From NCBI RefSeq assembly GCF_948472415.1, contig NZ_OX419519.1, forward strand, positions 2,852,001 to 2,916,000: DNA of 64,000 nucleotides, read 5' to 3'. This document shows, piece after piece, positions 1-8,053 of this stretch. Numbering within the stretch: the first letter of the stretch is position 1; each line of letters starts with the position of its first letter. The notes below the pieces were generated by a model that made no database searches, was not told where the DNA came from, and saw only the letters and a program-made list of their open reading frames with translations. The stretch comes from Kitasatospora fiedleri (lineage in GTDB: Bacteria; Actinomycetota; Actinomycetes; Streptomycetales; Streptomycetaceae). The translations under genes and the position numbers were made by a program.

Positions 1-243
1 ATCCTAGGTGGATCGGAGCCAGTGACCTTACGCGATGCCCAACCGCACCCGCAGTCGCGGGGCGCGTACTGAACGTGGTTTCGTCAGGTGTTGTTCGGGT
101 TCGCCCCGGAAATTGCGAGGTACGTCACAGATCGATAACCCTTCTCCTCCGGGAGCCGAGGGGTACGGAACCTGGCAGAGTGGTAAGCAGTCGGAACCGA
201 ATCCGCCTCCGGCGCGTTGGCTATGCAGCAAGGAGGAGATCGC

Positions 244-432
244 ATGACCTGCGACCAACTGGTGTGCGCCAACTGCAACGGCCGCGTGATCGACGGCCGC
301 TGCCCGGTGTGCCGCGCCAACCGGGCCCGGCTCCAGCAGGAGCCGCACGGGCCGTTCGCGACGCTCAATCCCGCGGTGCTGCTGGGCCTGCTGTTCGTCG
401 CGGTGCTCATGCTGGCCCTGCTGCTGCGCTGA
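244..432 (+). CDS. Small zinc-ribbon membrane protein
   Basis: A 62-residue protein. The start is fixed by an AAGGAGGAG ribosome-binding site about 6 bases before the ATG. The N-terminal half has a zinc-ribbon-like pair of motifs, CANC and CPVC (a CxxC...CxxC arrangement), with an extra Cys at residue 3. The C-terminal half is one hydrophobic helix (LLGLLFVAVLMLALLL) ending at the stop, so it should be a tail-anchored membrane protein with a cytoplasmic metal site. I do not know its function. It converges on prfB across a strong bidirectional hairpin. The 243 bases upstream hold no gene I can support. Confidence 0.7.
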   Translation: MTCDQLVCANCNGRVIDGRCPVCRANRARLQQEPHGPFATLNPAVLLGLLFVAVLMLALLLR

Positions 433-452
433 CCCCGAACGCCGAGCAAGAA

Positions 453-490
453 GGGAGGGGCCCCACCGCCACGGCGGTGGGGCCCCTCCC
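453..490. terminator. Bidirectional hairpin terminator
   Basis: Perfect inverted repeat with 18-bp arms (453-470 and 473-490) and a 2-base centre, between the stop of the small membrane protein and the stop of prfB. Its position between convergent genes suggests it serves both. Confidence 0.85.
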
Positions 491-505
491 GTTACTCGGA
501 CGTGC

Positions 506-1609
506 TCAGCTCTCGCGCTGCTTGCGCCACCGGATGCCGGCTTCGATGAAGCCGTCGATGTCCCCGTCCAGCACGCCCTGCGGGTTGCCGACCTCGTACT
601 CGGTGCGCAGGTCCTTGACCATCTGGTACGGGTGCAGGACGTAGGAGCGCATCTGGTTGCCCCAGGACGAGCCGCCGTCCTTGAGCGCGTCCATCGCGGC
701 GCGCTCCTCCTGGCGGCGGCGCTCCAGCAGCTTGGCCTGGAGGACGTTCATCGCCGAGGCCTTGTTCTGGATCTGGGAGCGCTCGTTCTGGCAGGAGACC
801 ACGATGCCGGTCGGCAGGTGGGTGATCCGGACCGCGGAGTCGGTGGTGTTGACGCCCTGGCCGCCGGGGCCGGAGGCGCGGTAGACGTCGATCCGCAGGT
901 CGCCCTCGTCGATGTCGACGTGGTCGGAGGTCTCGACGACGGGGAGCACCTCGACGCCGGCGAAGGAGGTCTGGCGGCGGCCCTGGTTGTCGAACGGGGA
1001 GATCCGCACCAGGCGGTGGGTGCCCTGCTCGACCGAGAGGGTGCCGTAGGCGTAGGGGGCCTTGACGGTGAAGGTCGCGGACTTGATGCCGGCCTCTTCG
1101 GCGTACGAGGTGTCGTAGACCTCGGTCGGGTACCCGTGCCGCTCGGACCAGCGCAGGTACATCCGCATCAGCTGCTCGGCGAAGTCGGCGGCGTCGACGC
1201 CGCCGGCCTCGGCGCGGATGTTGACCAGGGCCTCGCGGGCGTCGTACTCGCCGGAGAGCAGGGTGCGCACCTCCAGCTCCTCGACGGCCTTCTTGACCGA
1301 CACCAGCTCGGCCTCGGCCTCGACGCGGGTGTCCGCATCGTCCTCGGCCTCGGCCAGTTCGAACAGGACGCCCAGGTCCTCGACCCGGCCGCGCAGGGTC
1401 TCGAACTTGCGCAGTTCGCCCTGGAGGAAGGAGAGCCGGCTGGTGACCTTCTGTGCGTTCGCGACGTCGTCCCACAGGGTGGGGGCGGCTGCCTCCTCCT
1501 CCAGGGTCGCGATGTCGGCCCGGATCTTGTCCAGGTCGAGGACGGCCTCGATCGACGCCATGGTCGAGTCGAGGTTCTTGAGCTCTTCGGAAGGATCGAC
1601 GGCTGCCAC
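506..1609 (-). CDS. prfB: Peptide chain release factor 2
   Basis: Releases finished polypeptides at UGA and UAA codons. The 367-residue protein has the RF2 anticodon-recognition tripeptide SPF (in RISPFDNQ) and the GGQ peptidyl-hydrolysis motif ([14 protein letters not shown]), in the order and length normal for the family. It starts with GTG and reads as one uninterrupted frame, so the programmed +1 frameshift known in many other bacterial prfB genes is absent. Two Ser/Thr kinase genes follow upstream on the same strand, an arrangement also seen around Streptomyces prfB. Identification is secure. Confidence 0.97.
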   Translation of the reverse strand: MAAVDPSEELKNLDSTMASIEAVLDLDKIRADIATLEEEAAAPTLWDDVANAQKVTSRLSFLQGELRKFETLRGRVEDLGVLFELAEAEDDADTRVEAEAELVSVKKAVEELEVRTLLSGEYDAREALVNIRAEAGGVDAADFAEQLMRMYLRWSERHGYPTEVYDTSYAEEAGIKSATFTVKAPYAYGTLSVEQGTHRLVRISPFDNQGRRQTSFAGVEVLPVVETSDHVDIDEGDLRIDVYRASGPGGQGVNTTDSAVRITHLPTGIVVSCQNERSQIQNKASAMNVLQAKLLERRRQEERAAMDALKDGGSSWGNQMRSYVLHPYQMVKDLRTEYEVGNPQGVLDGDIDGFIEAGIRWRKQRES

Positions 1610-1643
1610 GCCTCAAGGGTAATGGTTCCGCGGGGGGGCTCGG

Positions 1644-2900
1644 CTACAACCGGGGGTACCAGGTGGTGCGCACCGCCGCGGAGGGGCCCGCGGGGGGCTC
1701 GGCGGCGAAGGCCGTCCACGCGGCGGCGGCGCCCGCCAGCAGCAGGACGACGGCGATCAGCACGGCCAGGGTGCGGCGGCGGCGGATCATCTGGGCCCGG
1801 GTGCGGCGGTGCGGGCCGGAGCCGGGGCGGTCGCGCTGGGCCCGGGACTCCTCGGCGTAGGAGGCCAGCTCCCGGGCGGAGGGGCGGCGCAGGCTGGTGT
1901 GGGTGTCCCGGGTGGAGTCGGGCTGCGGGCCGGGCACCAGCGGGACGGCGGGGCCGCGGCGGCGGCGGTGGGCGCCGCCGCCGGCGAGGGCGTCGCTCTC
2001 GGCGTAGACCGCCTCGCCGGGGGTGGGCACCTCCTCGGCGGCGGCGCGCTGGGCGGGCACCGCGAGCGGGCCGAGGCCGGCCAGCTCGGGGAGCAGGGCG
2101 CGCAGCCGGGCGGCCAGCTCGGCGGCGCGCAGCCGGGCGGCGGGGGCCTTGGCCAGGCACTCGGAGATGATCCGCCACAGGCCGTCCGGCATGCCCTCGA
2201 CCGGGGGGACGTTCTCGGTGACGTGCCGGCGCAGCACCGCGCCGGTGTGGCCGCCGCCGAACGGGGTGGCGCCGGTGAGCAGCTCGTACAGCACGGTGGC
2301 GGTGGCGTAGATGTCGACGGCGGCGCGCGGCTCCAGGCCCTCGATGATCTCGGGGGCGAGGTAGTCGGGGGTGCCGATGATCCGGGTGGCCCGGGTGCGG
2401 CGGGGGGCGTCGACCAGGCGGGCGATGCCGAAGTCGGTGAGCTTGGCGCGCGGGGCGCCGCCGGGGCCGGGCGGGGCGGCGAGGTCGAGCAGGACGTTCT
2501 CCGGCTTGACGTCGCGGTGCACGATGCCGGCCGCGTGCGCGGCGGCCAGGCCGTCGGCGACGTCGGCGATCACCGAGGCGGCGACCAGCGGGCTGAGCAC
2601 GCCGTCGCGCTCCAGCCGGGTGCGCAGGTCGCTGCCCTGGACCAGGTCCATCACCAGGGCGAGGTCACTGCCGTCGACCACCATGTCGTGGACGCCGACC
2701 ACGTGCGGGTGGTCGAGGCCGGTGAGGGCGGCGCGTTCCTGGACGAAGCGGCCGACCAGCACCTGGTCGGCCGCGAGGTCCTCGCGCAGCAGTTTCACCG
2801 CGACCGGGCCGTCCGGGCCCTCGCCGAGCCACACGGTGCCGGCCGAGCCGCGGCCGATCACCTGGTGGACGGTGTACCGGCTGCCGATCTTGCGTGCCAA
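1644..2900 (-). CDS. pkaB: Membrane Ser/Thr protein kinase, PkaB-like
   Basis: Eukaryotic-type (Hanks) kinase of 418 residues. Residues 1-270 carry the glycine loop GRGSAG, VAVKLL lysine, catalytic HRDVKPENVLL, DFGIA and the GTPDYLAPE activation-segment end. A linker follows, then a basic stretch RRRR and one transmembrane helix near residues 375-397, leaving a short extracytoplasmic tail with no sensor domain. The start is TTG, supported by GGAG six bases upstream and by the kinase fold beginning a few residues later. Length (417 in S. coelicolor PkaB, from memory) and the neighbouring second kinase plus prfB support the name. The substrate is not evident. Confidence 0.85.
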   Translation of the reverse strand: MARKIGSRYTVHQVIGRGSAGTVWLGEGPDGPVAVKLLREDLAADQVLVGRFVQERAALTGLDHPHVVGVHDMVVDGSDLALVMDLVQGSDLRTRLERDGVLSPLVAASVIADVADGLAAAHAAGIVHRDVKPENVLLDLAAPPGPGGAPRAKLTDFGIARLVDAPRRTRATRIIGTPDYLAPEIIEGLEPRAAVDIYATATVLYELLTGATPFGGGHTGAVLRRHVTENVPPVEGMPDGLWRIISECLAKAPAARLRAAELAARLRALLPELAGLGPLAVPAQRAAAEEVPTPGEAVYAESDALAGGGAHRRRRGPAVPLVPGPQPDSTRDTHTSLRRPSARELASYAEESRAQRDRPGSGPHRRTRAQMIRRRRTLAVLIAVVLLLAGAAAAWTAFAAEPPAGPSAAVRTTWYPRL

Positions 2901-3040
2901 TGCTGCTCCGTGGGCTCGTGAGGTCGGTGCTCGCCGAACAACCTACGCGCCCGCGGCGGTCGCGGGGCCGCGGAGGGCCCCGACGAGGTACCGATCCGGT
3001 GGAATTTCGCGGGATTGTCGACAAAGCGTCAATTACCCGG

Positions 3041-4870
3041 TCAGGTGTGGCTGGTGACCCAGTTCCGGGCCGTGTCGTACCAGCCGACCACGTTGTCCCA
3101 GTAGTGCGGCAGCGGCGTGAAGTTCCACAGCGCCAGGCAGCCCACGGCCAGCACCACCAGCACCAGCAGGCAGCCCTTCAGGCAGCCCAGGCCGGGGATG
3201 CGCATCCGGTTGGGGCTGCGCCGCCGCGGCTCGCGCTCGCGCTCGCGTTCGCGCTCCCGCTCGCGGGGCGGCTCCGGCTCCGGGCGGCGCTGCGGCACCG
3301 GCGGCTCGGAGCGGCGCTGCGGGGCGCCGTAGCCCTGCGGCTGCCCGCTGTAGGCGGCCGGCGGCTGCTGCTGGGCCTGGTACGGCGGCGGGGCGACCGG
3401 CGGACGGCCGCCGGAGCCCTGCGGGGAGCGCCGGCCGCCCTGCGGCGGGCGCGGCTGCTGGGCCTGGTACGGATCCTGCTGCGGGGCGTAGCGGCCGTCC
3501 TGCGGGGCGTAGCGGCCGTCCTGCGGGGGCCGCTGGTAGGGCTGCGGGGCGGCCGGCGGGCGGCCGCCGGGGCCCGACTGCGGGTACTGGCCGCCGTGCT
3601 GCGGGTGCTGACCGGCCTGGTACGGGCGCGGGGCGACCTGCGGCTCGCCGGAGCCGTCCGGCTCGAACCAGCCGACCTGGGTCTGCGCGTTGCGGTCCCG
3701 GGCGGCGCGCAGCTGGGTCTGCCAGGGGTGCGGGCCGTCCGGCTGGGCGGGGGCCTGCTCGGGGGCGGGCGGCACCGCGGGCATCACCCGGGTGCGCTCC
3801 GCGGCCGGGGCGGCGGGCGGCGGGCTGATCAGCTGGGTGCGGTCCTCGGCGCCGGGCACGGGCGGCCGGTGCGCCATGACCTGGGTGGCGGCGGCCGGGT
3901 CGTACCCGACCCCGGGCAGGGTGGCGTCGTGCGGGGAGACCGCGGGGGCGGCCGGCGCCGGGTCGGGCACCAGCAGGTCGCCGACGGCCAGCGCGGCCTC
4001 CACCGCGGCCGGGGCGGAGTGCACGCCGACGCCGGCCGCGACCACCCGCAGCGCCTCGGCCAGCGCGACGGCGGTGGGGCGCTGGGCCGGGTCCTTGCGC
4101 AGGCAGCGCTCGACCACCGTCCACAGCGGCTCGGGCATGGTGCGGGGGCGCTGCGGCTCCTGCGCGAGGTGCGCCTGGAGGATCGCCAGCGGGTTGTCGC
4201 CCTGGAACGGCGGGCGGCCGGTGACCAGCTCGTACAGCATGATGCCGGCGCCGTAGACGTCCACCGCGGCGGTCTGCGGGCGGCCGCCGGCGGACTCGGG
4301 GGCGACGTAGGCGGGGGTGCCGACGAACTCGTGGGTGCGGGTGATGCCCGGGGAGTCGGCGAGCCGGGCGATGCCGAAGTCGGTGAGCATCGGGTGCATC
4401 CGCTCGTCGCCGTCCACCGCGAGGGTGGCCAGCAGCACGTTGGCGGGCTTGAGGTCCCGGTGCACGACGCCGTCGGCGTGGCTGGCGGCCAGCGCGTCGG
4501 CGATCTGGGCCATCAGCAGCGCGCCGGCGATCGGCGACAGCGGGCCGGACTCGCGCAGGTAGCGGTACAGGTCGGGGCCGTCGACCAGGTCCATCACCAG
4601 GGCGAGCAGCTCGCCCTCGACCACCAGGTCGCGGGTGCGGACGATGTTGGGGTGGGTCAGCCGGAGCAGGACGGAGCGCTCGCGCAGGAAGCGCATCACC
4701 ACGTCCGGGTCGGCGGCCAGCTCCTCGCGCAGCACCTTGACCGCGACCGCCTGGCCGGGCACCAGGCCCGGCACGGCGGCGTCCTCGCGCACCCGGCCGC
4801 GCCAGACCGTGCCGGTCGCTCCGCGCCCGAGGCTCTCCTCCAACAAGTACTTGCTGCCGACAGGCCGCAC
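3041..4870 (-). CDS. pkaA: Membrane Ser/Thr protein kinase, PkaA-like
   Basis: Second Hanks-type kinase, 609 residues from the chosen GTG at 4870. That start has GGAG 7 bases upstream and begins MRPVGSKYLL just before the kinase fold; longer starts at 4891 and 4924 lack a well-placed site. The kinase domain covers residues 8-280 (GRGATG, VAVKVL, HRDLKPANVLL, DFGIA, GTPAYVAPE). A long Pro/Gln/Tyr-rich linker includes two adjacent QDGRYAP units and an ER-repeat (REREREREREREP). One transmembrane helix lies about 30-50 residues from the C-terminus. It is probably a membrane signalling kinase paired with the downstream kinase; the linker is likely disordered. Confidence 0.85.
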   Translation of the reverse strand: MRPVGSKYLLEESLGRGATGTVWRGRVREDAAVPGLVPGQAVAVKVLREELAADPDVVMRFLRERSVLLRLTHPNIVRTRDLVVEGELLALVMDLVDGPDLYRYLRESGPLSPIAGALLMAQIADALAASHADGVVHRDLKPANVLLATLAVDGDERMHPMLTDFGIARLADSPGITRTHEFVGTPAYVAPESAGGRPQTAAVDVYGAGIMLYELVTGRPPFQGDNPLAILQAHLAQEPQRPRTMPEPLWTVVERCLRKDPAQRPTAVALAEALRVVAAGVGVHSAPAAVEAALAVGDLLVPDPAPAAPAVSPHDATLPGVGYDPAAATQVMAHRPPVPGAEDRTQLISPPPAAPAAERTRVMPAVPPAPEQAPAQPDGPHPWQTQLRAARDRNAQTQVGWFEPDGSGEPQVAPRPYQAGQHPQHGGQYPQSGPGGRPPAAPQPYQRPPQDGRYAPQDGRYAPQQDPYQAQQPRPPQGGRRSPQGSGGRPPVAPPPYQAQQQPPAAYSGQPQGYGAPQRRSEPPVPQRRPEPEPPREREREREREREPRRRSPNRMRIPGLGCLKGCLLVLVVLAVGCLALWNFTPLPHYWDNVVGWYDTARNWVTSHT

Positions 4871-5211
4871 CTGTGCACTCCGTTCGGTCACCCGGCGCCC
4901 GCTGCCGGGGCCGCGTTCCGGCACTCCCCCGTTCCCGTGAACGGCGCCGGGGCCTGGGGAGTCCGCCCGGGCGGACGGGCTCCCGCATGTTCGGCAACTC
5001 TAACGGTGCCCGAGCGGGTTTCCGAGGTGTTGCCCGGCCGGGGCGCGCGCGGTCGGCCGGCGGGGCGCCCGGGGCGCCTTGACCTGACTCCCCGTCGGAT
5101 TCACCATGGCGATGATCGCAAGATCGTCAAATCCGGTACCGTGCGCGGACTGTCCGTCCCGAGTGGCAGGATGGCACGCACCACACGTGTGCAGAAGGGA
5201 CCCCGGGCGAG
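4871..5211. other. Divergent intergenic region, kinase / FHA-ATPase
   Basis: About 340 bp between two divergent start codons, so it must hold both promoters. An ACACGTGT palindrome lies near 5188. I see no convincing -35/-10 pair, RNA gene or other ORF. Confidence 0.4.
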
Positions 5212-7929
5212 ATGCAGATCCGGCTCACCGTCCTTCGACCGCGCAGCGGGCCGGCCGCCCCCGGCAGCGCCGGCAGCTCCGGCAGCTCCGCCGACGTACT
5301 GGTCACCGCGCCGGCCGGGACCGCGCTCGGTGCCGTCGCCGCCGCGCTGGCCGGCGCGGTCGGCGTCCGCGGTCCCCGCTCCGCCACGCACGTCCACCTC
5401 TACGACGGGGAACGGCGCCTGGACGAGCAGACCCCGCTCGGCCACCCCCCGCTGGTGGACGGCGCGGTGCTCGCCCTCGGCGAGCCCGACCCGGACGCCG
5501 AGGGCGCCGACGGGCGCCCCGCCGCCGAGCTGCGGGTGGTCGGCGGCCCCGACGCGGGCGGCGTCCACCGCCTGCACGGCGAGCGGGTCCGGATCGGCCG
5601 CTCCGCCGAGGCCGACGTCCCGCTCGACGACCCCGACGTCTCCCGGCTGCACCTCGCCCTGCACCTGGCCGCCGACGGCCGCGCCACCGTCCAGGACCTC
5701 GGCTCCACCAACGGCACCCGGCTCGACGAGCACTGGCTGCGCGAGGAGGGCGTCGACGTCGCCCCCGGCGCCCTGCTGCGGATCGGCGAGTCCACCCTCC
5801 AGCTCGCCCGCACCGAGGACATGGCGGCCCGGCCCACCGCACCCGACGGCGAGGGCCGCCTCCGGCTCGCCCCGCGCACCGGCGCCCGCACCGCCCCCGG
5901 CCGCCCGGCCGCGCCCGCCGGGCCGCCCGAGCCCGCCCCGGCCCCCGCCGCCGGGCGGGGCGGCCGCTGGCTGCGCCGCGGCCGCCACGAGCCGCCCGCC
6001 GCCGACACCGACCGCCAGCACGACGCCGCCCGGCTGCGCCAGGCCGCCCAGCAGCGCGAGCGCTGGCCCGACCCGGCCGCCCTGCTGCTCACCGCGCTCG
6101 GCACCGGCCCCCGGCTGTGGGAGCGCGGCCCCGACCACCCCGACGCGCTCACCCTCCGGCTCGGCACCGCCGACCTGCCCGGCACCGCCCCCGGCAGCCT
6201 GCTGCCCGCCGTCCCCGTCACCGTCGACCTGCAGACCGCCGGCAGCCTCGGCCTGGCCGGCCCGCGCCACCGCCTCACCGGCCTGGCCCGGGCCGCCCTC
6301 GCCCAGCTCGCCGCCCTGCACCCGCCCAGCGGCCTCGCCCTGGTCGTGGTCGCCGCCGAGCGGCCCGCCGAGGACTGGGCCTGGGCCCAGTGGCTCCCGC
6401 ACCTGCGGCCCGCCCACGGCCAGTCCTGCCGCCTGCTGTACGGGCTCGGCCCCGAGCAGGCCGAGGCCCGCCTCACCGAACTCGCCGCCGCCACCGCCGG
6501 CCCGCCCGCCACCGTCGTCCTGGTCGACGGCGACCCGGGCACCGAGGCCGCCCGGCACGCCCTCGGGCTGCTGCTGCGCCAGGGCCCCGCGGCCGGCGTC
6601 TTCGCCCTCTGCCTGGCCGAGACCCCCGAGGAGCTCCCCACCGGCCTCGGCGCGCTGGGCACCGTCACCGGCGAGGTCTCCACCCGCCTCACCCTCGACC
6701 GACCGGCCGCCGGCGCCCGCGAGCGCCTCACCGACATCGCCCTCGACGCGGTCTCCCCCGCCTGGGCCGAGCGCCTCGCCCGCACCCTCGCCCCGCTCAC
6801 CGAGGCCGACACCGGGGCCTCGCCGCGCGGCCCGCTCCCCGAGGCGCTGCGCCTGCTCGACCTGCTCCGCTCCGAGTCGCTCTCCCCGGCCCGGCTCGCC
6901 GAGAGCTGGCAGGCCCTGCCCGCCGGGGCCGGCGGCGCCGCCGCCCTGCTCGGCACCGCCCGCGGCGCCGGCGGCGAGGAGAACTGCGCCGTCGACCTCG
7001 CCGAGGACGGCGACCACCTGCTGATCGGCGGCGGCCCCGGCTCCGGCAAGTCCGAGCTGCTGCGCAGCCTGGCCGCCTCCCTCGCCGTCTCCGAACGCCC
7101 GGACCGGCTCGCCCTGCTGATGGTCGACGGGGACCGCGCCGAGGACGGCGGCCTGGCCGCCTGCACCGACCTCCCGCACGTCACCGGCCACGTCAACGCC
7201 GCCGAGGACCCGCGCGGCGCGCTGCTCGCCGCCGAGCGGATCAGCGACGAACTCGCCCACCGCGAAGCCCTGTTCGACGGCCTGACCTTCACCGACTGGC
7301 ACACCAGGCGGGCCCTCGCCCTGGCCCGGACCCCGGCGCTGGTCGGCGGCCCGGCCGACCCGGCCGCGCCGCTCCGGGTGGTCGAACCGCGCCGCTCCCC
7401 CGACGCGCCCCCGGCCGACGCGGCACCGCCCCGGCTGGTCGTCCTGGTCGACGACTACGACGCGCTGCTCGGCCCGGCCTCCCCCGGCGGCCGTCCGCTC
7501 GCCCGCGCCCTCGCCGCCGTCGCGGTGCACGGCGCCCGGCTCGGCGTGCACGTGGTCGCCGCGACCGGTGCGCCCGAGAGCACCGCCGGCACCGAGCTGG
7601 ACGAGGCCGCGCAGCTGCGGATCGCGCTGCGCACCGAGCAGGCCGGCGACTCCGACCTGCTGATCCACCTGCCGGACGCCGCCGCGCTCCCCGGGGCGAC
7701 GCCCGGCCGCGGCTACCTGCGCCGCCCGGACGGGGCGGTCACCGCCTTCCAGGGCGCCCGGGTCAGCGGCCGCATCCCCCGCACCGCGACCCTGCGGCCC
7801 ACCGTCGTCGCCCAGCGCCTGGAGGACCACGGCGCCGCGCCCTCGCCCCGCCCGGTGCGCGAACTCGGCAACGGGCCCACCGACTTGGCCCTGCTGGCCT
7901 CCGCCCTGCGCCGGGCGACGGAGAGCTGA
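5212..7929 (+). CDS. FHA domain / FtsK-like ATPase
   Basis: A 905-residue protein. After an N-terminal ubiquitin-like or unknown stretch (about 1-105), residues 120-200 are a forkhead-associated domain (RIGRSAEADV, SRLH, DLGSTNGT), which binds phosphothreonine. The C-terminal half is a P-loop ATPase of the FtsK/SpoIIIE or EccC type, with Walker A GPGSGKSE near residue 608 and Walker B LVVLVDDYDALL near 745. No transmembrane helix is visible, unlike true EccC. It is divergent from the two Ser/Thr kinases, which suggests that they phosphorylate the target the FHA domain reads; that link is inference. The cargo or substrate of the ATPase is unknown. Confidence 0.8.
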   Translation: MQIRLTVLRPRSGPAAPGSAGSSGSSADVLVTAPAGTALGAVAAALAGAVGVRGPRSATHVHLYDGERRLDEQTPLGHPPLVDGAVLALGEPDPDAEGADGRPAAELRVVGGPDAGGVHRLHGERVRIGRSAEADVPLDDPDVSRLHLALHLAADGRATVQDLGSTNGTRLDEHWLREEGVDVAPGALLRIGESTLQLARTEDMAARPTAPDGEGRLRLAPRTGARTAPGRPAAPAGPPEPAPAPAAGRGGRWLRRGRHEPPAADTDRQHDAARLRQAAQQRERWPDPAALLLTALGTGPRLWERGPDHPDALTLRLGTADLPGTAPGSLLPAVPVTVDLQTAGSLGLAGPRHRLTGLARAALAQLAALHPPSGLALVVVAAERPAEDWAWAQWLPHLRPAHGQSCRLLYGLGPEQAEARLTELAAATAGPPATVVLVDGDPGTEAARHALGLLLRQGPAAGVFALCLAETPEELPTGLGALGTVTGEVSTRLTLDRPAAGARERLTDIALDAVSPAWAERLARTLAPLTEADTGASPRGPLPEALRLLDLLRSESLSPARLAESWQALPAGAGGAAALLGTARGAGGEENCAVDLAEDGDHLLIGGGPGSGKSELLRSLAASLAVSERPDRLALLMVDGDRAEDGGLAACTDLPHVTGHVNAAEDPRGALLAAERISDELAHREALFDGLTFTDWHTRRALALARTPALVGGPADPAAPLRVVEPRRSPDAPPADAAPPRLVVLVDDYDALLGPASPGGRPLARALAAVAVHGARLGVHVVAATGAPESTAGTELDEAAQLRIALRTEQAGDSDLLIHLPDAAALPGATPGRGYLRRPDGAVTAFQGARVSGRIPRTATLRPTVVAQRLEDHGAAPSPRPVRELGNGPTDLALLASALRRATES

Positions 7930-7958
7930 CGGAGAGCTGAGGGGCGGGCCGCTCGGGG

Positions 7959-8033
7959 TGCCCGGCGGCCCGGGGAGCCGCCGGGCACAACGGCCGGGGG
8001 CCGGGGGCGGTCTCCCGCCCCCGGCCCCCGGCC
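7959..8033. terminator. Tandem hairpins between convergent genes
   Basis: Two inverted repeats: arms of 11 bp (7959-7969 / 7977-7987) and a perfect 19-bp stem (7992-8010 / 8015-8033) with loop TCTC. They separate the FHA-ATPase stop from the glutamate dehydrogenase stop and should terminate both. Confidence 0.85.
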
Positions 8034-8053
8034 GACTCCGAACCGTCCGCGCC

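Noticed and set aside
165..225. A tRNA-like stretch (GGCAGAGTGGTAAGCA) before the small membrane protein gene
   Set aside because: No acceptor stem, anticodon arm or T-arm could be paired around it, so it is not a tRNA gene.
28..449. Overlapping frames on both strands at the left edge
   Set aside because: They lack ribosome-binding sites and family-like sequence; only the frame from 244 has a strong site and recognisable motifs.
506..1616. Programmed frameshift in prfB
   Set aside because: The RF2 sequence is complete in one frame from the GTG start, with no internal UGA near codon 25.
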